Counted from the stretch's first letter, positions 8,654 to 18,048 are shown. The stretch: 64,000 bases of DNA from Betaproteobacteria bacterium (GCA_016125475.1 WGLR01000006.1:124001-188000); one strand, 5' to 3'. Numbers and translations: made by a program. The notes: generated by a model not told the origin, from the letters alone.

Positions 8654-11371
8654 TCAGGCATCCCAGGGATTCGGGTGGTCGGCGTCGATCCCGTACTTGT
8701 CGATCGCTTCGCGCACGACGGCACGCTCGACGACACCGTCGTCGGCGAGCGCGGCAAGGGTGGCCACGACCACGTGCCGGCGATCGACCTCGAAGAAGTT
8801 GCGCAGGGCCGCACGCGTGTCGCTGCGCCCGAAGCCGTCGGTGCCCAGCGTCACGTAGCGGCGCGGCACCCACGTCCGGATCATGTCGGGGACGGTTCGC
8901 ATGTAGTCGGTTGCCGCGATGACGGGGCCGGCCGTCGGGTTCAGGCACCGCTCGACCCACGCCTCGCGCCGTTCGTCGCCGGGATGCAGGCGATTGTGAC
9001 GCTCCACCCCGAGGCCGTCGCGACGCAGTTCGGTGAAGCTCGTCACGCTCCAGACGTCCGCGACGACCTGCCAGTCCTGTTCGAGCATCTCGGCCGCCGC
9101 GATCACCTCGCGGAGGATCGTGCCCGATCCGAGAAGCTGGGCACGCGGTGGGGTTCCCTTCGGTTTCCTGCCCGCGGGCGGCTGCCCCTCGCGCAGCCGG
9201 TACATGCCTTTCAGGATGCCTTCCTCGGCGCCTGCGGGCATCGCGGGGTGCGCGTAGTTCTCGTTCATCACCGTGACGTAGTAGAAGATGTCCTCCTGCG
9301 CCTCGACCATCCGGCGCGTGCCGTCCTGGATGATCAGCGCGAGCTCGTAGCCGAAGCACGGGTCGTAGGCGACGCAGTTCGGCACGGTGGAGAACAGCAC
9401 GTGACTCGAGCCGTCCTCGTGCTGCAGGCCTTCGCCGGAGAGCGTCGTGCGTCCTGCCGTGGCGCCGAGCAGGAAGCCTCGCGCGCGGGAGTCGCCCGCA
9501 GCGTAGACGAGGTCGCCGATGCGCTGAAAGCCGAAGCACGAGTAGAAGATGTAGAACGGCAGCATCGGCACGCCATGGGCGCTGAAGCTCGTCGCCGCGG
9601 CCAGCCACGAGGAGATCGCGCCGGCCTCGGTGATTCCTTCCTCGAGGATCTGCCCGTTCTTTGCCTCCTTGTAGTACAGCAGCTCGTCCCGGTCCTCCGG
9701 GTCGTACAGCTGACCGACCGACGAGTAGATGGCGACCTGCCGGAAGAGCGCCTGCATGCCGAACGTGCGTGCCTCGTCCGCGACGATGGGCACGATGTGC
9801 TTGCCGAAGTTCTGGTCCTTGAGCCACTGCGTCAGGAGCTGGACGAAGATCATCGTCGTGGACTGCTCGCGACCGTTCGTGCCTTCGAGGTACTTCTGGA
9901 CCGACTGGACCCCGGGGATCGGCAGTGCAGGGGCCGTGGTGGCACGTTGCGGGAGATAGCCCCCGAGCGCCTGGCGACGCGCGTGCAGGTACTTCATCTC
10001 CGCGCTGTCCGCCGGGGGCTTGTGGAACCTGAGCTTGGTCACGTCCTCGTCGGACAGCGGCAGCGCGAAGCGATCGCGGAAGGCGATGAGCGCCTCGTCG
10101 TCGAGCTTCTTCTGCTGGTGGGTCGTCATCTTGCCCTGACCCCAGTGGCCCATCCCGTAGCCCTTCTTGGTCTGGGCGAGGATAACGGTCGGCTGGCCGC
10201 GGTGCTTCACCGCGGCCGAATAGGCCGCGTAGATCTTGACCGGGTCGTGCCCGCCGCGGCGCAGCCGGTCGATGTCCTCGTCGGTCATGTCCGCGACGAG
10301 TGCCTGCAACTCCGGATACTTGTTGAAGAAGTGTTCGCGGTTGAAGTGGCCGCTCGTCGCCGCGTATTTCTGGAATTCGCCGTCGACCGTCTCGTGCAGA
10401 CGCTTCACGATCACGTTGTCGTGGTCGCGCGCGAACAGCGGATCCCAGTCGGAGCCCCAGAGGAGCTTGATCACGTTCCAGCCCGCGCCCGCGAACAGTC
10501 CCTCGAGTTCCTGGACCACGGACCCGTTGCCGCGCACGGGACCGTCCAGGCGCTGCAGGTTGCAGTTCACCACGAAGATGAGGTTGTCGAGACCTTCGCG
10601 CGCCGCGAGCGAGAGGGCCGCCAGGGATTCCGGCTCGTCCATCTCGCCGTCGCCCGGGAACGCCCAGACCTTGCGTCCCGCGGTCTTCAGGATGCCGCGG
10701 TTCTCGAGATACCGCAGGAACCGCGCGTGGTAGATCGCGTTCAGCGGGCCGAGTCCCATGGATCCGGTCGGGAACTGCCAGAACTCGGGCATCAGATACG
10801 GGTGGCAGTAGGAGGAGAGCCCCTTGCCTCCCGTCTCGCGCCGGTAGCTGTTCAGGTTGTCTTCCGCGAGCCGCCCCTCGAGGAACGCGCGTGCGTAGAC
10901 GCCGGGCGCCGAGTGGGGCTGGAAGTAGATGAGATCGCCGTCCTGCCCGGCGCGGAAGAAGTGGTTGAAGCCGACTTCGAAGAGATCGGCCGCCGACGCG
11001 TAGCTCGCGATGTGGCCACCCAGTTCCGCGTGGGCCTTGTTGGCCCTGACCACCATCGCGAGCGCATTCCAGCGAACCAATGCGATCAGCCGCTGCTCTA
11101 TCTCGAGATTGCCCGGAAACTGTGGCTGTGCCGCGAGCGGGATGGTGTTCCGGTAGGGCGTGTTAAGGACGGGGGGCATCGGCACGTGTTGATCGCGCGC
11201 GTGATCCAGGAGTCGGCGCAAAAGGTAGGTCGCGCGTTCAGGCCCAAGGTTGTCGATCACGGCGTCGAGGGCATCCAGCCACTCTCGCGTTTCGACGGGG
11301 TCCAGATCCTTCGGCATGACACGCCAGAAGGTGGACCAGTCGAGTTGAGGGACGTCGGAAAGGTCGGACAT
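8654..11371 (-). CDS. aceE: Pyruvate dehydrogenase E1 component, homodimeric type
   Basis: 905 residues, slightly longer than the usual 885-890. It catalyses thiamine-diphosphate-dependent decarboxylation of pyruvate and acetylation of the E2 lipoyl domain. The N-terminal half has the AceE stretch LGGHIASYASAADLFEVGFNHFFR and the ThDP/Mg motif GDGEMDEPE (around residues 230-240). The middle half has QKKLDDEALIAFRDRF, and the C-terminal part has FSTVPNCVAYDPCFGYELALI. The start is the ATG at 11371 with GGAG about nine bases upstream. No aceF or lpd gene follows; the next genes on this strand encode the HAD phosphatase and EamA permease. An Lrp-type regulator is divergent across 375 bases. Confidence 0.97.
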   Translation of the reverse strand: MSDLSDVPQLDWSTFWRVMPKDLDPVETREWLDALDAVIDNLGPERATYLLRRLLDHARDQHVPMPPVLNTPYRNTIPLAAQPQFPGNLEIEQRLIALVRWNALAMVVRANKAHAELGGHIASYASAADLFEVGFNHFFRAGQDGDLIYFQPHSAPGVYARAFLEGRLAEDNLNSYRRETGGKGLSSYCHPYLMPEFWQFPTGSMGLGPLNAIYHARFLRYLENRGILKTAGRKVWAFPGDGEMDEPESLAALSLAAREGLDNLIFVVNCNLQRLDGPVRGNGSVVQELEGLFAGAGWNVIKLLWGSDWDPLFARDHDNVIVKRLHETVDGEFQKYAATSGHFNREHFFNKYPELQALVADMTDEDIDRLRRGGHDPVKIYAAYSAAVKHRGQPTVILAQTKKGYGMGHWGQGKMTTHQQKKLDDEALIAFRDRFALPLSDEDVTKLRFHKPPADSAEMKYLHARRQALGGYLPQRATTAPALPIPGVQSVQKYLEGTNGREQSTTMIFVQLLTQWLKDQNFGKHIVPIVADEARTFGMQALFRQVAIYSSVGQLYDPEDRDELLYYKEAKNGQILEEGITEAGAISSWLAAATSFSAHGVPMLPFYIFYSCFGFQRIGDLVYAAGDSRARGFLLGATAGRTTLSGEGLQHEDGSSHVLFSTVPNCVAYDPCFGYELALIIQDGTRRMVEAQEDIFYYVTVMNENYAHPAMPAGAEEGILKGMYRLREGQPPAGRKPKGTPPRAQLLGSGTILREVIAAAEMLEQDWQVVADVWSVTSFTELRRDGLGVERHNRLHPGDERREAWVERCLNPTAGPVIAATDYMRTVPDMIRTWVPRRYVTLGTDGFGRSDTRAALRNFFEVDRRHVVVATLAALADDGVVERAVVREAIDKYGIDADHPNPWDA

Positions 11372-11570
11372 TGTGATCGGCTCCTTGGAAAGCGTGCCCG
11401 GACGTGACCCGCCGCGAGCAGGGTATCTGGCGGATATTACTGTGATTTCCGGAGCATGGGGTGCTGTCCGAACGGGTGCCAGGGAAACATTACAGGATAA
11501 TATGCTTCTAGAAATGCGTGTGGCGGAGTTTTGTTTTGTTCCGCGGGCGGAGGCCGACGGCCGGACCGCA

Positions 11571-11590
11571 TCGGAGCCCGGAGGCTCCGA
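11571..11590. repeat. Inverted repeat in the aceE-lrp intergenic region
   Basis: The 375-base divergent gap 11372-11746 has no convincing gene. Its clearest structure is a perfect 7-base inverted repeat, TCGGAGC and GCTCCGA, around a 6-base spacer. It also holds an AT-rich patch near 11493-11515, unusual for this genome, where GATAAT or its complement could serve as a -10 element on either strand. A regulator site shared by aceE and the Lrp-type gene is plausible. The hairpin lacks a T-run, so it is not an evident terminator. Confidence 0.4.
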
Positions 11591-11746
11591 AACGGCCGGC
11601 GGTGAGCACTGGCGACATTACTTTCGTGCAAAAAAGTCGCCACGGAGGTCCCGCATGGCAACGCGTGCGGGTACGTGGCCTCGACGGACCGACAGCTCGA
11701 CCGGATGCGGTCGATGCCCGGTCGCCATAACCGCTAAGGAGTGAAA

Positions 11747-12235
11747 GTGCAGAACAAACTCGACATCGACTCCATCGACTGGAACATCCTCGACCTGCTG
11801 CAGGGAAACGCGCGCACGACGAACGTCGAACTCGCGAAGGCGGTCGGGCTGTCTCCGTCGCCCTGTCTCGCGCGCGTCCGGGCGCTCGAGGACCGCGGCT
11901 ACATCAGCCGCTATGTCACGCTGCTCGATCCGAGGCGGATCGGACTGCAGGTGAGCGTCTTCATCCAGGTCCGTCTGGAGCGGCAGATCGAAAGTGCGCT
12001 CGAGACGTTCGAGAAGGCGATGCAGGCACGCCCCGAGGTCATGGAGTGCTATCTGATGACGGGCGACGCCGACTATCTGCTGCGCGTCGTCGTGCCCGAC
12101 CTCGATGCACTCCAGGACTTCATCGTCAACGTCCTGTCCCGCGTGTCCGGGGTCGGGAACATCCAGTCGAGTTTCGCGCTCAAGCAGGTCAAGTACCAGA
12201 CTGCCCTGCCGCTGCCGAACGGTCACGGAGGGTGA
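11747..12235 (+). CDS. Lrp/AsnC-family transcriptional regulator
   Basis: 162 residues. An N-terminal helix-turn-helix (about residues 8-58: [28 protein letters not shown] split by the usual turn) is followed by the RAM ligand-binding domain (about 70-150) with the GDADYLLRV core. The GTG at 11747 was chosen because AAGGAG sits five bases upstream. The in-frame GTG at 11741 overlaps that ribosome site. Family members bind amino acids and bend promoter DNA as octamers. Divergent placement beside aceE suggests it may control pyruvate dehydrogenase, its own gene, or both; that is inference. Confidence 0.92.
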   Translation: MQNKLDIDSIDWNILDLLQGNARTTNVELAKAVGLSPSPCLARVRALEDRGYISRYVTLLDPRRIGLQVSVFIQVRLERQIESALETFEKAMQARPEVMECYLMTGDADYLLRVVVPDLDALQDFIVNVLSRVSGVGNIQSSFALKQVKYQTALPLPNGHGG

Positions 12236-12381
12236 GGGGCGGGGTGTCCCGTGCATCGGGGCATCGTGTGCCCCGAGGAGCATGGCGGCGCGCCTTTGCC
12301 GTGGCGTCGTTCGTGCGAGGGGCGCTCCGCTGCGACGTACCGGGGGGCAAACGCGCCGGGCCGCCGGGGAGCGGGGCTCGC

Positions 12382-12387
12382 TATAAT
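12382..12387 (+). promoter_or_regulatory. Probable -10 element for the ccmI-mltB pair
   Basis: A perfect TATAAT lies in an otherwise very GC-rich stretch 66 bases upstream of the ccmI start. No good -35 hexamer is visible at 16-18 bases, so this would be a weak or activator-dependent sigma-70 promoter. Confidence 0.5.
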
Positions 12388-12452
12388 CGCGCGTTCATTT
12401 TGGTGTTCCTGCCGGGCCCTGCTCCGGTGGTCACGGGTCTCGACAACTGTCC

Positions 12453-13670
12453 ATGCTGATCTTCTCGCTGTTCGCCGCGGGTCTGGTAGCGCTCGCGCTC
12501 CTGTTCCTGCTCCCTCCACTCCTGCGTTCGTCGTCCCGAGGGTCGGTGAGCGAGGACGCAGCCGTGGTCTCGGTGTACCGGGACCAGCTCGCCGAACTCG
12601 AACGCGATCTCGCGCAGGGCACGCTGTCGCCCGACCAGCACGCCCAGGCGAAACTCGAGATCGAGCAGCGACTCGCGGAAGACCTCCGGGCGCGGGCCGA
12701 CCATCGTCAGGCGGGCGCGCGGTCGGGTCGCTGGATCGCCTGGGTGCTGGGTCTGCTGATTCCGGTCGCGGCGACGGGGGCATACGTCCTGCTCGGCACT
12801 CCCAAGGCGCTCGATCCCGTCGTGCGCCTGGGCATGTCCCCTGACGATGCCGCGCAGCGCCACAAGATGCTCGAACTCACGGCGAAGCTCGCCGAGCGCA
12901 TGGAGGATCAGCCCGGCGATCCCCGTGGCTGGCTCATGCTGGCGCGGTCGTACCGAGCGCTCGGCAAGCTGCCCGAGTCCGAACGGGCGTACCGTCGCCT
13001 CATCCAGGTCGCGCCCGACGACGCCGACGCCTACGCGGATCTCGCCGAGACGCTCGCGGTCGAGGCCCAGGGCCGGATCGAGGGCGAGGCGCTCGCGATG
13101 GCCCGCAAGGCACTCGATCTCGACGCGCACAGCGAAAAGGCACTCGCGCTGCTGGGAACGGCTGCGTACGATGAGAAGGACTACGGAACCGCCATCGACT
13201 ACTGGCAGCGCCTCCTCAAGCTCGCACCGGCCGGCACCGAATACGCAAAGGCCGTGCAGGCGGGCATCGACCAGGCGCGGCAGGAAGCCGGGGCTGCCGG
13301 GAAGCCCGGCGCGAAGGCCCAGGCCACCGCGCAGGTCTCCGGCGAAGTCACCATGGACCCGTCGCTGCGCGACAAGGTGAAGTCCGACGACACGGTCTTC
13401 ATCTATGCACGCGCCGAGACGGGGCCGCGGATGCCCCTGGCCGTGCTTCGCAGGCAGGTCAGGGATCTTCCCGTCCGGTTCAAGCTGGACGACAGCATGT
13501 CGATGGTGGCAGGGATGTCGCTTTCGAAGTTCGATCACCTGATCGTGGGGGCGCGCGTGTCGCGCTCGGGGAATCCGATGCCCGCGAGTGGTGATCTCGA
13601 AGGCCAGGTAGGGCCCGTCGCGCCAGGCGCGGCGGGGTTGAACATCAGGATCGACCGGGAGGTACCGTGA
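12453..13670 (+). CDS. ccmI: Cytochrome c maturation protein CcmI (CcmI/CycH full-length form)
   Basis: 405 residues. CcmI chaperones apocytochrome c to the haem ligation complex at the cytoplasmic membrane. Two membrane helices (about residues 1-20 and 90-112) flank a cytoplasmic coiled region containing VYRDQLAELERDLAQGTLS, the CcmI signature. Periplasmic TPR repeats follow (about 145-275), including the WLMLARSYRALG unit. A CycH-type C-terminal beta domain ends the protein (about 290-405; SGEVTMDPSL onward). Normally it is the last gene of ccmABCDEFGHI; here none of the other ccm genes is adjacent. Its stop overlaps the start of the transglycosylase gene by four bases. Confidence 0.9.
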   Translation: MLIFSLFAAGLVALALLFLLPPLLRSSSRGSVSEDAAVVSVYRDQLAELERDLAQGTLSPDQHAQAKLEIEQRLAEDLRARADHRQAGARSGRWIAWVLGLLIPVAATGAYVLLGTPKALDPVVRLGMSPDDAAQRHKMLELTAKLAERMEDQPGDPRGWLMLARSYRALGKLPESERAYRRLIQVAPDDADAYADLAETLAVEAQGRIEGEALAMARKALDLDAHSEKALALLGTAAYDEKDYGTAIDYWQRLLKLAPAGTEYAKAVQAGIDQARQEAGAAGKPGAKAQATAQVSGEVTMDPSLRDKVKSDDTVFIYARAETGPRMPLAVLRRQVRDLPVRFKLDDSMSMVAGMSLSKFDHLIVGARVSRSGNPMPASGDLEGQVGPVAPGAAGLNIRIDREVP

Positions 13671-14665
13671 AGTTTTCCCGACGACATTTTCTCGGGGCGC
13701 TCGGCGGCGCGGCATTGCCCGCGTTCGTGCGTGCAGCCTCGGACGAACTCAGACCGGACATGGCCGAATTCGCGGCACGCGTGTCCGAGGCGAACAAGCT
13801 GGACGAGGGCCGCGTGCGCGCCGTTCTGTCCGAAGCCGAATTCCAGCCCGCCATCCTGCGCGCGATGGCGGCACCCGGGACGGCACGGCCGTGGCGGGAT
13901 TTCCGATCGAGCTATCTGAATCACACGCGCATCGACGGGGGCGTCCGGTTCTGGACGGAGAACGAGGACGTGGTCGCACGTGCCAGCGCCTTCTACGAGG
14001 TCGCGCAGGAGGTCATCGTCGCGATCCTCGGCGTGGAGACCGTGTACGGCCGCGTCACCGGCAACTACCGTGTACTGGATGCGCTCGCGACGCTTTCGTT
14101 CGAGCGCGAGGCGCGTTCCGACTACTTCCAGCGCGAGCTCGAGCAGTTCCTGCTGCTCGTGCACGACGGAATCCTCGATCACACCACCGTGAAGGGATCG
14201 TACGCCGGAGCGATGGGGTGGCCGCAGTTCATGCCCACGAGCATGCGCACGTACGCGGTCGACTTCGACCGTGACGGACGGATCGATCTCTGGAACAGCC
14301 CGGCGGACATCGTCGCGAGCGTCGGCAACTACTTCCAGACGTTCGGCTGGAAACACGGCGCGGACGTCGCGCTGCGCGCGTCCGTCACGGACCCGCAGGC
14401 GGCTGCCGACCTGGTTTCCGCCGGCATCAAGCCGGCCGCGAACCAGGCGCAGCTCGCGAGCGGCGGCGTCCAGACCGAGCGTCCGCTCGGGGACGGCGAA
14501 CTCGGGGCGCTCATGATGTTCGAGGGCGACAGCGGCCCGGAGTACTGGCTGGGGCTCGACAACTTCTACGTGATCACGCGCTACAACCGCAGCCAGAACT
14601 ACGCGCTCGCGGTCTGGCAGCTCGCCGAGGCGATTCGCGACAAGAAGGGGGGCGCGAAGGCCTGA
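13667..14665 (+). CDS. mltB: Membrane-bound lytic murein transglycosylase B family protein
   Basis: 332 residues. It would cleave peptidoglycan glycan strands non-hydrolytically, leaving 1,6-anhydromuramic ends. The N-terminus is a twin-arginine-like signal (SRRHFLGALGG). The MltB core includes VAILGVETVYGR, with the catalytic Glu in GVET, and the family block YAGAMGWPQFMPTS. A NYFQTFGWKHG segment and an ITRYNRSQNYALAV C-terminus complete the fold. It starts with GTG at 13667, sharing GTGA with the ccmI stop, so translation is coupled. No lipobox cysteine is visible, so a soluble periplasmic form is more likely than a lipoprotein. Confidence 0.92.
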   Translation: MKFSRRHFLGALGGAALPAFVRAASDELRPDMAEFAARVSEANKLDEGRVRAVLSEAEFQPAILRAMAAPGTARPWRDFRSSYLNHTRIDGGVRFWTENEDVVARASAFYEVAQEVIVAILGVETVYGRVTGNYRVLDALATLSFEREARSDYFQRELEQFLLLVHDGILDHTTVKGSYAGAMGWPQFMPTSMRTYAVDFDRDGRIDLWNSPADIVASVGNYFQTFGWKHGADVALRASVTDPQAAADLVSAGIKPAANQAQLASGGVQTERPLGDGELGALMMFEGDSGPEYWLGLDNFYVITRYNRSQNYALAVWQLAEAIRDKKGGAKA

Positions 14666-14701
14666 CCGGCCTCGTCGGCCTGCCGAAGACGCCGGGTGCC
14701 T

Positions 14702-15913
14702 TCAGTCGCTCGCGTCGAAGAGCGGCAGCGTGCCCTGGCTGCTGTCCCCCGGATCAGCGGGGCGCACGGGGTGCCCCGCGGACGCGGTCGCGCCTTCGTG
14801 TTCCGCCCCCGCCGGTACCAGTGTTCCCACGCGCACGCCCAGCAGTCGGAGCCGTCGGTCGAGGCTGACGCGCCTCAGGCAGGTGCCGGCCGCACGGCGG
14901 ATCGTCGCGGCATCTGCCGTGTGACGTTCGATGGTGATGTCGCGCGTGACCGTCCTGAAATTGTCGTAGCGCAGCTTGATCCCGATCGTCCGGCCGGCGT
15001 AGCCCTTGCGCGCCAGGTCGGACGCGACCTGCTCGCAGAGCCGAGTGAAGAGCTCGCGCAGGCGTTCCCGGTCGTGGCGCGGATGCAGGTCCTGCTCGAA
15101 CGTGAGTTCGCGGCTGATCGACTTCGGCTCCCGGAACGTCACGACCGGTCGGTCGTCCCGGCCGTGCGCCGCCGCGTGCAGCCATCTGCCGTAGGTCTGC
15201 CCGAAGTGCGCGATCAGGTGTCCGGGATCCGCACCGGCGAGTTCTCCGATCGTCCCGATGCCGAGCGACCCGAGTTTCGCTGCGGCCTTGGGGCCGATGC
15301 CGTTGATGCGTGCGGCGGGCAGGGGCCAGATGCGATGCGGAATGTCCTCGGGCCGCAGGATCGTCAGCCCGTCGGGCTTGTCGAGGTCCGAGCAGATCTT
15401 GGAGAGGAGCTTGTTCGGCGACAGGCCGATCGAACAGACGAGCCCCGTTTCCCGCCGAACGCTCGCCTTGATCGCCAGCGCCACCGATCGGCCGCCGTCG
15501 TCGGCGCCGTCCACGAGACTGGTGAGATCGATGTAGATCTCGTCGATGCCGCGATCCTCCACCACGGGTGCGATCTCCGTGACGGCCGCCTTGAACGCCC
15601 GGGAGTACCGACGGTACTCGTCGAAATCGGCAGGCAGCAGCACCGCCTGCGGGCAGAGTTTCGCGGACTTCATGAGTCCCATGCCCGAGTGGACCCCGAA
15701 TGCACGGGCTTCGTAGGTGGCCGTGGTGACGACGCCCCGCCCCGCGTAGTCTCCGAGTTTCGCGAACGCGCGTGCGCCGTCCGCGCCCGAGACGGGGTGG
15801 TGTCTGCGGCTTCCTCCTATCACGACGGGCTGGCCGCGCAGTTCGGGGTAGCGGAGCAGTTCGACCGACGCGTAGAACGCGTCCATGTCGAGATGAGCGA
15901 TGACGCGTGCCAT
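14702..15913 (-). CDS. dinB: DNA polymerase IV (Y-family translesion polymerase)
   Basis: 403 residues, longer than the E. coli enzyme (351). Catalytic carboxylates are in AHLDMDAFYASVE at the N-terminus and in GIDEIYIDLT (about residue 105). The steric-gate region YEARAFGVHSGM lies in the finger domain. Helix-hairpin-helix and little-finger domains follow (INGIGPKAAAKL; IGIKLRYDNF). The C-terminus ends in QGTLPLF, which resembles a beta-clamp-binding peptide. It copies damaged DNA with low fidelity. No LexA-type operator was recognised upstream, where only 12 bases separate it from the phosphoesterase gene, so it is probably read with that operon. Confidence 0.95.
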   Translation of the reverse strand: MARVIAHLDMDAFYASVELLRYPELRGQPVVIGGSRRHHPVSGADGARAFAKLGDYAGRGVVTTATYEARAFGVHSGMGLMKSAKLCPQAVLLPADFDEYRRYSRAFKAAVTEIAPVVEDRGIDEIYIDLTSLVDGADDGGRSVALAIKASVRRETGLVCSIGLSPNKLLSKICSDLDKPDGLTILRPEDIPHRIWPLPAARINGIGPKAAAKLGSLGIGTIGELAGADPGHLIAHFGQTYGRWLHAAAHGRDDRPVVTFREPKSISRELTFEQDLHPRHDRERLRELFTRLCEQVASDLARKGYAGRTIGIKLRYDNFRTVTRDITIERHTADAATIRRAAGTCLRRVSLDRRLRLLGVRVGTLVPAGAEHEGATASAGHPVRPADPGDSSQGTLPLFDASD

Positions 15914-15925
15914 CGGTCGTGCCGG

Positions 15926-16843
15926 CTAGCGGCGACCTTCGTGGAACGAGAAAGGGTTCCGCTGGCCGGGGGTCACGGTGACGCCCACCCAGCCGACCAC
16001 CGGAGAACCGTAGGTCTCGAGCCGGATCACGGTCTGACCCGGTGTGGCGAGCGTCAGCCCGGGCGGGGAATCGATGCGGAACCGGTGGGTGTCACCGTGC
16101 ACGAGCAGGACCGGGCCACCGAACGAGGCGAAGGCGGCCGTCAGTGCGTCCACGATGTCGTCGAACCCGCGTCCGTGATGTCGCAGGCGTTCGAGATTCA
16201 TGTCCGCGTGCAGGAACACCACCACGGCGGCGGCGTCACGCGCGACGGCCTCGCCGAAACCCTCTTCGATCCACGCGATCGTCGCGTCGCGACGGCGCAC
16301 GAACTCGCGCGTGGGCGTGCGCCCGGGGCCGTAGTGGTTGTCCGACCCGACGACGTGCAGGCCGAGGAAGAGGACGCCGGCGTGCCACCAGCGCACGTTC
16401 TCGGGGCAGCAGCCGTTCGGCTGGATCCGCTGCCGTGCGAGCGGGAGGGTTCGCTGGCCGAGCGAGGTGTCCCGCGAGAAGAACAGGGACCGCAGACGTG
16501 CGAGACGCTCCTCGGGATCGCGGTGACCCGCGACGAAGCGTCCGCAGTCGGTCCAGTCGTTGTCGCCCGGGATCAGCACGAACGGGTGGCGCGACTGCCC
16601 GAACAGGGACTGGCGGTCCCGGTACAGGTCGTCGGAGCAGTCGCTGTAGCCGTTCTTGAAGTCGCCGATGTGAACGACGAATGCGAGGGGCGCGTCGTTC
16701 ATGCCAGCGAGCATCGACACGAACGCTTCGCGTTCCCCTTCGCTGTAGGGCGTGTCGCCCGTCACGGCGAACGTGAACGGTTCCGCGTCCACCCTGCTCC
16801 AGAGGGCGAACACCGCGATCAGGATGGCGAGCGCCGCCCTCAT
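15926..16843 (-). CDS. Secreted calcineurin-like metallophosphoesterase
   Basis: 305 residues with an N-terminal signal peptide (MRAALAILIAVFALWSRVDA). Metallophosphoesterase landmarks follow in order: AVTGDTPY (a GD metal site), HIGDFKNG, PGDNDW, HADMN and HGDTHRF. Together these supply the usual Asp, Asn and His ligands. Cysteines at DCSDD, DCGRF and NGCCPEN suggest disulfides, which fits a periplasmic location. The physiological substrate is unknown. Its start overlaps the stop of the upstream flavoprotein gene by four bases (16843-16840), implying coupled translation. Confidence 0.82.
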   Translation of the reverse strand: MRAALAILIAVFALWSRVDAEPFTFAVTGDTPYSEGEREAFVSMLAGMNDAPLAFVVHIGDFKNGYSDCSDDLYRDRQSLFGQSRHPFVLIPGDNDWTDCGRFVAGHRDPEERLARLRSLFFSRDTSLGQRTLPLARQRIQPNGCCPENVRWWHAGVLFLGLHVVGSDNHYGPGRTPTREFVRRRDATIAWIEEGFGEAVARDAAAVVVFLHADMNLERLRHHGRGFDDIVDALTAAFASFGGPVLLVHGDTHRFRIDSPPGLTLATPGQTVIRLETYGSPVVGWVGVTVTPGQRNPFSFHEGRR

Positions 16844-18003
16844 CGCACCAGCGGGCGGGCGTTCCGCCGGTCCGGTGGTCCGAGGACGGCTCCCGGCAGT
16901 GCGCGGAGCGCACTCCAGAAGCAGTCGCGGTAGCCGGTCTCGCCCGTCAGCACGGCCGCGAACCGCCGTTGCCCGCGGGCGTTCATCGCGAAGTGGCGAA
17001 ACGCGAATCGCGGGAACGCGAAGTAGGCGTGGCCGATGACGTTCGAGTAGCGCAGTTCCGGTGCGAGGTGCCGTGCGACCAGACCTGCGTAGCGGGATCC
17101 CGCCTCGCCATCGGGCGCGCCGGTGAGTGCCTCCGCCGCGAGCTGTCCGCTGCGCATCGCGAAGTAGATGCCCTCGCCGTAGACCCCTTCCGCGAATCCG
17201 GCTGCGTCGCCCAGCAGCATCGTGCGTCCGCTGACCAGCGCCCGGCGGGAGTCGAACAGCGGGATCGCGAACCCGGCTCGCGCGCGCACGCGGTGTGACG
17301 CGAGCGGCTTGTGCGTCGCGATGAAGCGCTCGAGCTGCGCGTGCAGCGCCGTGCCGCCCCAGGGCGAGTAGATTCCGACGTTGAGGTGGTCACGCTTGGG
17401 GAAGACCCATCCATACCCGCGTTGCATGCCGCCCAGATCGAAGAGGGCATTGTCGGCGTAGTGGTCCAGCACGTCCGGCGGCACCTCCAGCAGCTTCTCG
17501 ACCGCCGGCACCTGCCGCACACCGGCCTCTCGAAACACCGCATGGCGTACCGCGCTGCCGATGCCGTCGGCACCCAGGAGATAGCGCGCGACGAGCGTCT
17601 GCCGGTCCGTCGTCACCCGCACACGGTTGCCGGAGGTTTCGGCCGCGAGGAACCGGGTGCGGTCCCGGAAGTCCACGCCGGCCGACCGGGCCTGGTCCAC
17701 GAGCAGTGCGTCGAACTCGGCGCGCACGGATGTGCAGGCGCCGACGGAATCGAGGCGGACCTGGACCGACATCTCGTCCCGGAAAGTGAGTGTCGCGCCG
17801 GACACGCGGTGATGCACCACCGTGTCCAGGCTGAACCCCGCGAGATCCAGCGTCTTGCGGGACAGCGCGCCGCCACATACCTTCTCGCGCGGTACGCGGC
17901 ACTTCTCGACGAGCATCACGGACCAGCCTGCCCGCGCGAGGTGATAGGCGCAGAAGCTGCCGGCGGGTCCCGCGCCGACGACGATGGCGTCCAGCGTCCT
18001 CAC
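16840..18003 (-). CDS. Geranylgeranyl-reductase-family FAD oxidoreductase
   Basis: 387 residues. The N-terminal FAD-binding Rossmann motif is VVGAGPAGSFCAYHLARAGW (about residues 8-27). The family-specific P.EKVCGGALS (about 38-46) and the second flavin motif LLGDAAGFAEGVYGEGIYFAM (about 263-284) are present. The family covers geranylgeranyl reductases of chlorophyll and archaeal lipid synthesis and many bacterial paralogues of unknown substrate. No photosynthesis or carotenoid gene is nearby, so saturation of a polyprenyl or quinone-like side chain is only a guess. It lies 45 bases downstream of mutS and overlaps the phosphoesterase gene. Confidence 0.85.
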   Translation of the reverse strand: MRTLDAIVVGAGPAGSFCAYHLARAGWSVMLVEKCRVPREKVCGGALSRKTLDLAGFSLDTVVHHRVSGATLTFRDEMSVQVRLDSVGACTSVRAEFDALLVDQARSAGVDFRDRTRFLAAETSGNRVRVTTDRQTLVARYLLGADGIGSAVRHAVFREAGVRQVPAVEKLLEVPPDVLDHYADNALFDLGGMQRGYGWVFPKRDHLNVGIYSPWGGTALHAQLERFIATHKPLASHRVRARAGFAIPLFDSRRALVSGRTMLLGDAAGFAEGVYGEGIYFAMRSGQLAAEALTGAPDGEAGSRYAGLVARHLAPELRYSNVIGHAYFAFPRFAFRHFAMNARGQRRFAAVLTGETGYRDCFWSALRALPGAVLGPPDRRNARPLVR

Positions 18004-18048
18004 GCGGGGGCTCCGGATGTCGCGCCTGCCCCCGGCCGCCCGCGCGGC

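Noticed and set aside
8594..11407. A 937-codon plus-strand frame antisense to aceE
   Set aside because: AceE is complete and unmistakable on the minus strand; the antisense product has no motifs.
11571..11590. Rho-independent terminator between aceE and the Lrp-type gene
   Set aside because: The genes are divergent and the hairpin lacks a T-run on either side.
14696..16933. A 745-codon plus-strand frame antisense to dinB and the phosphoesterase gene
   Set aside because: Composition of a GC-rich shadow frame; no recognisable domain.
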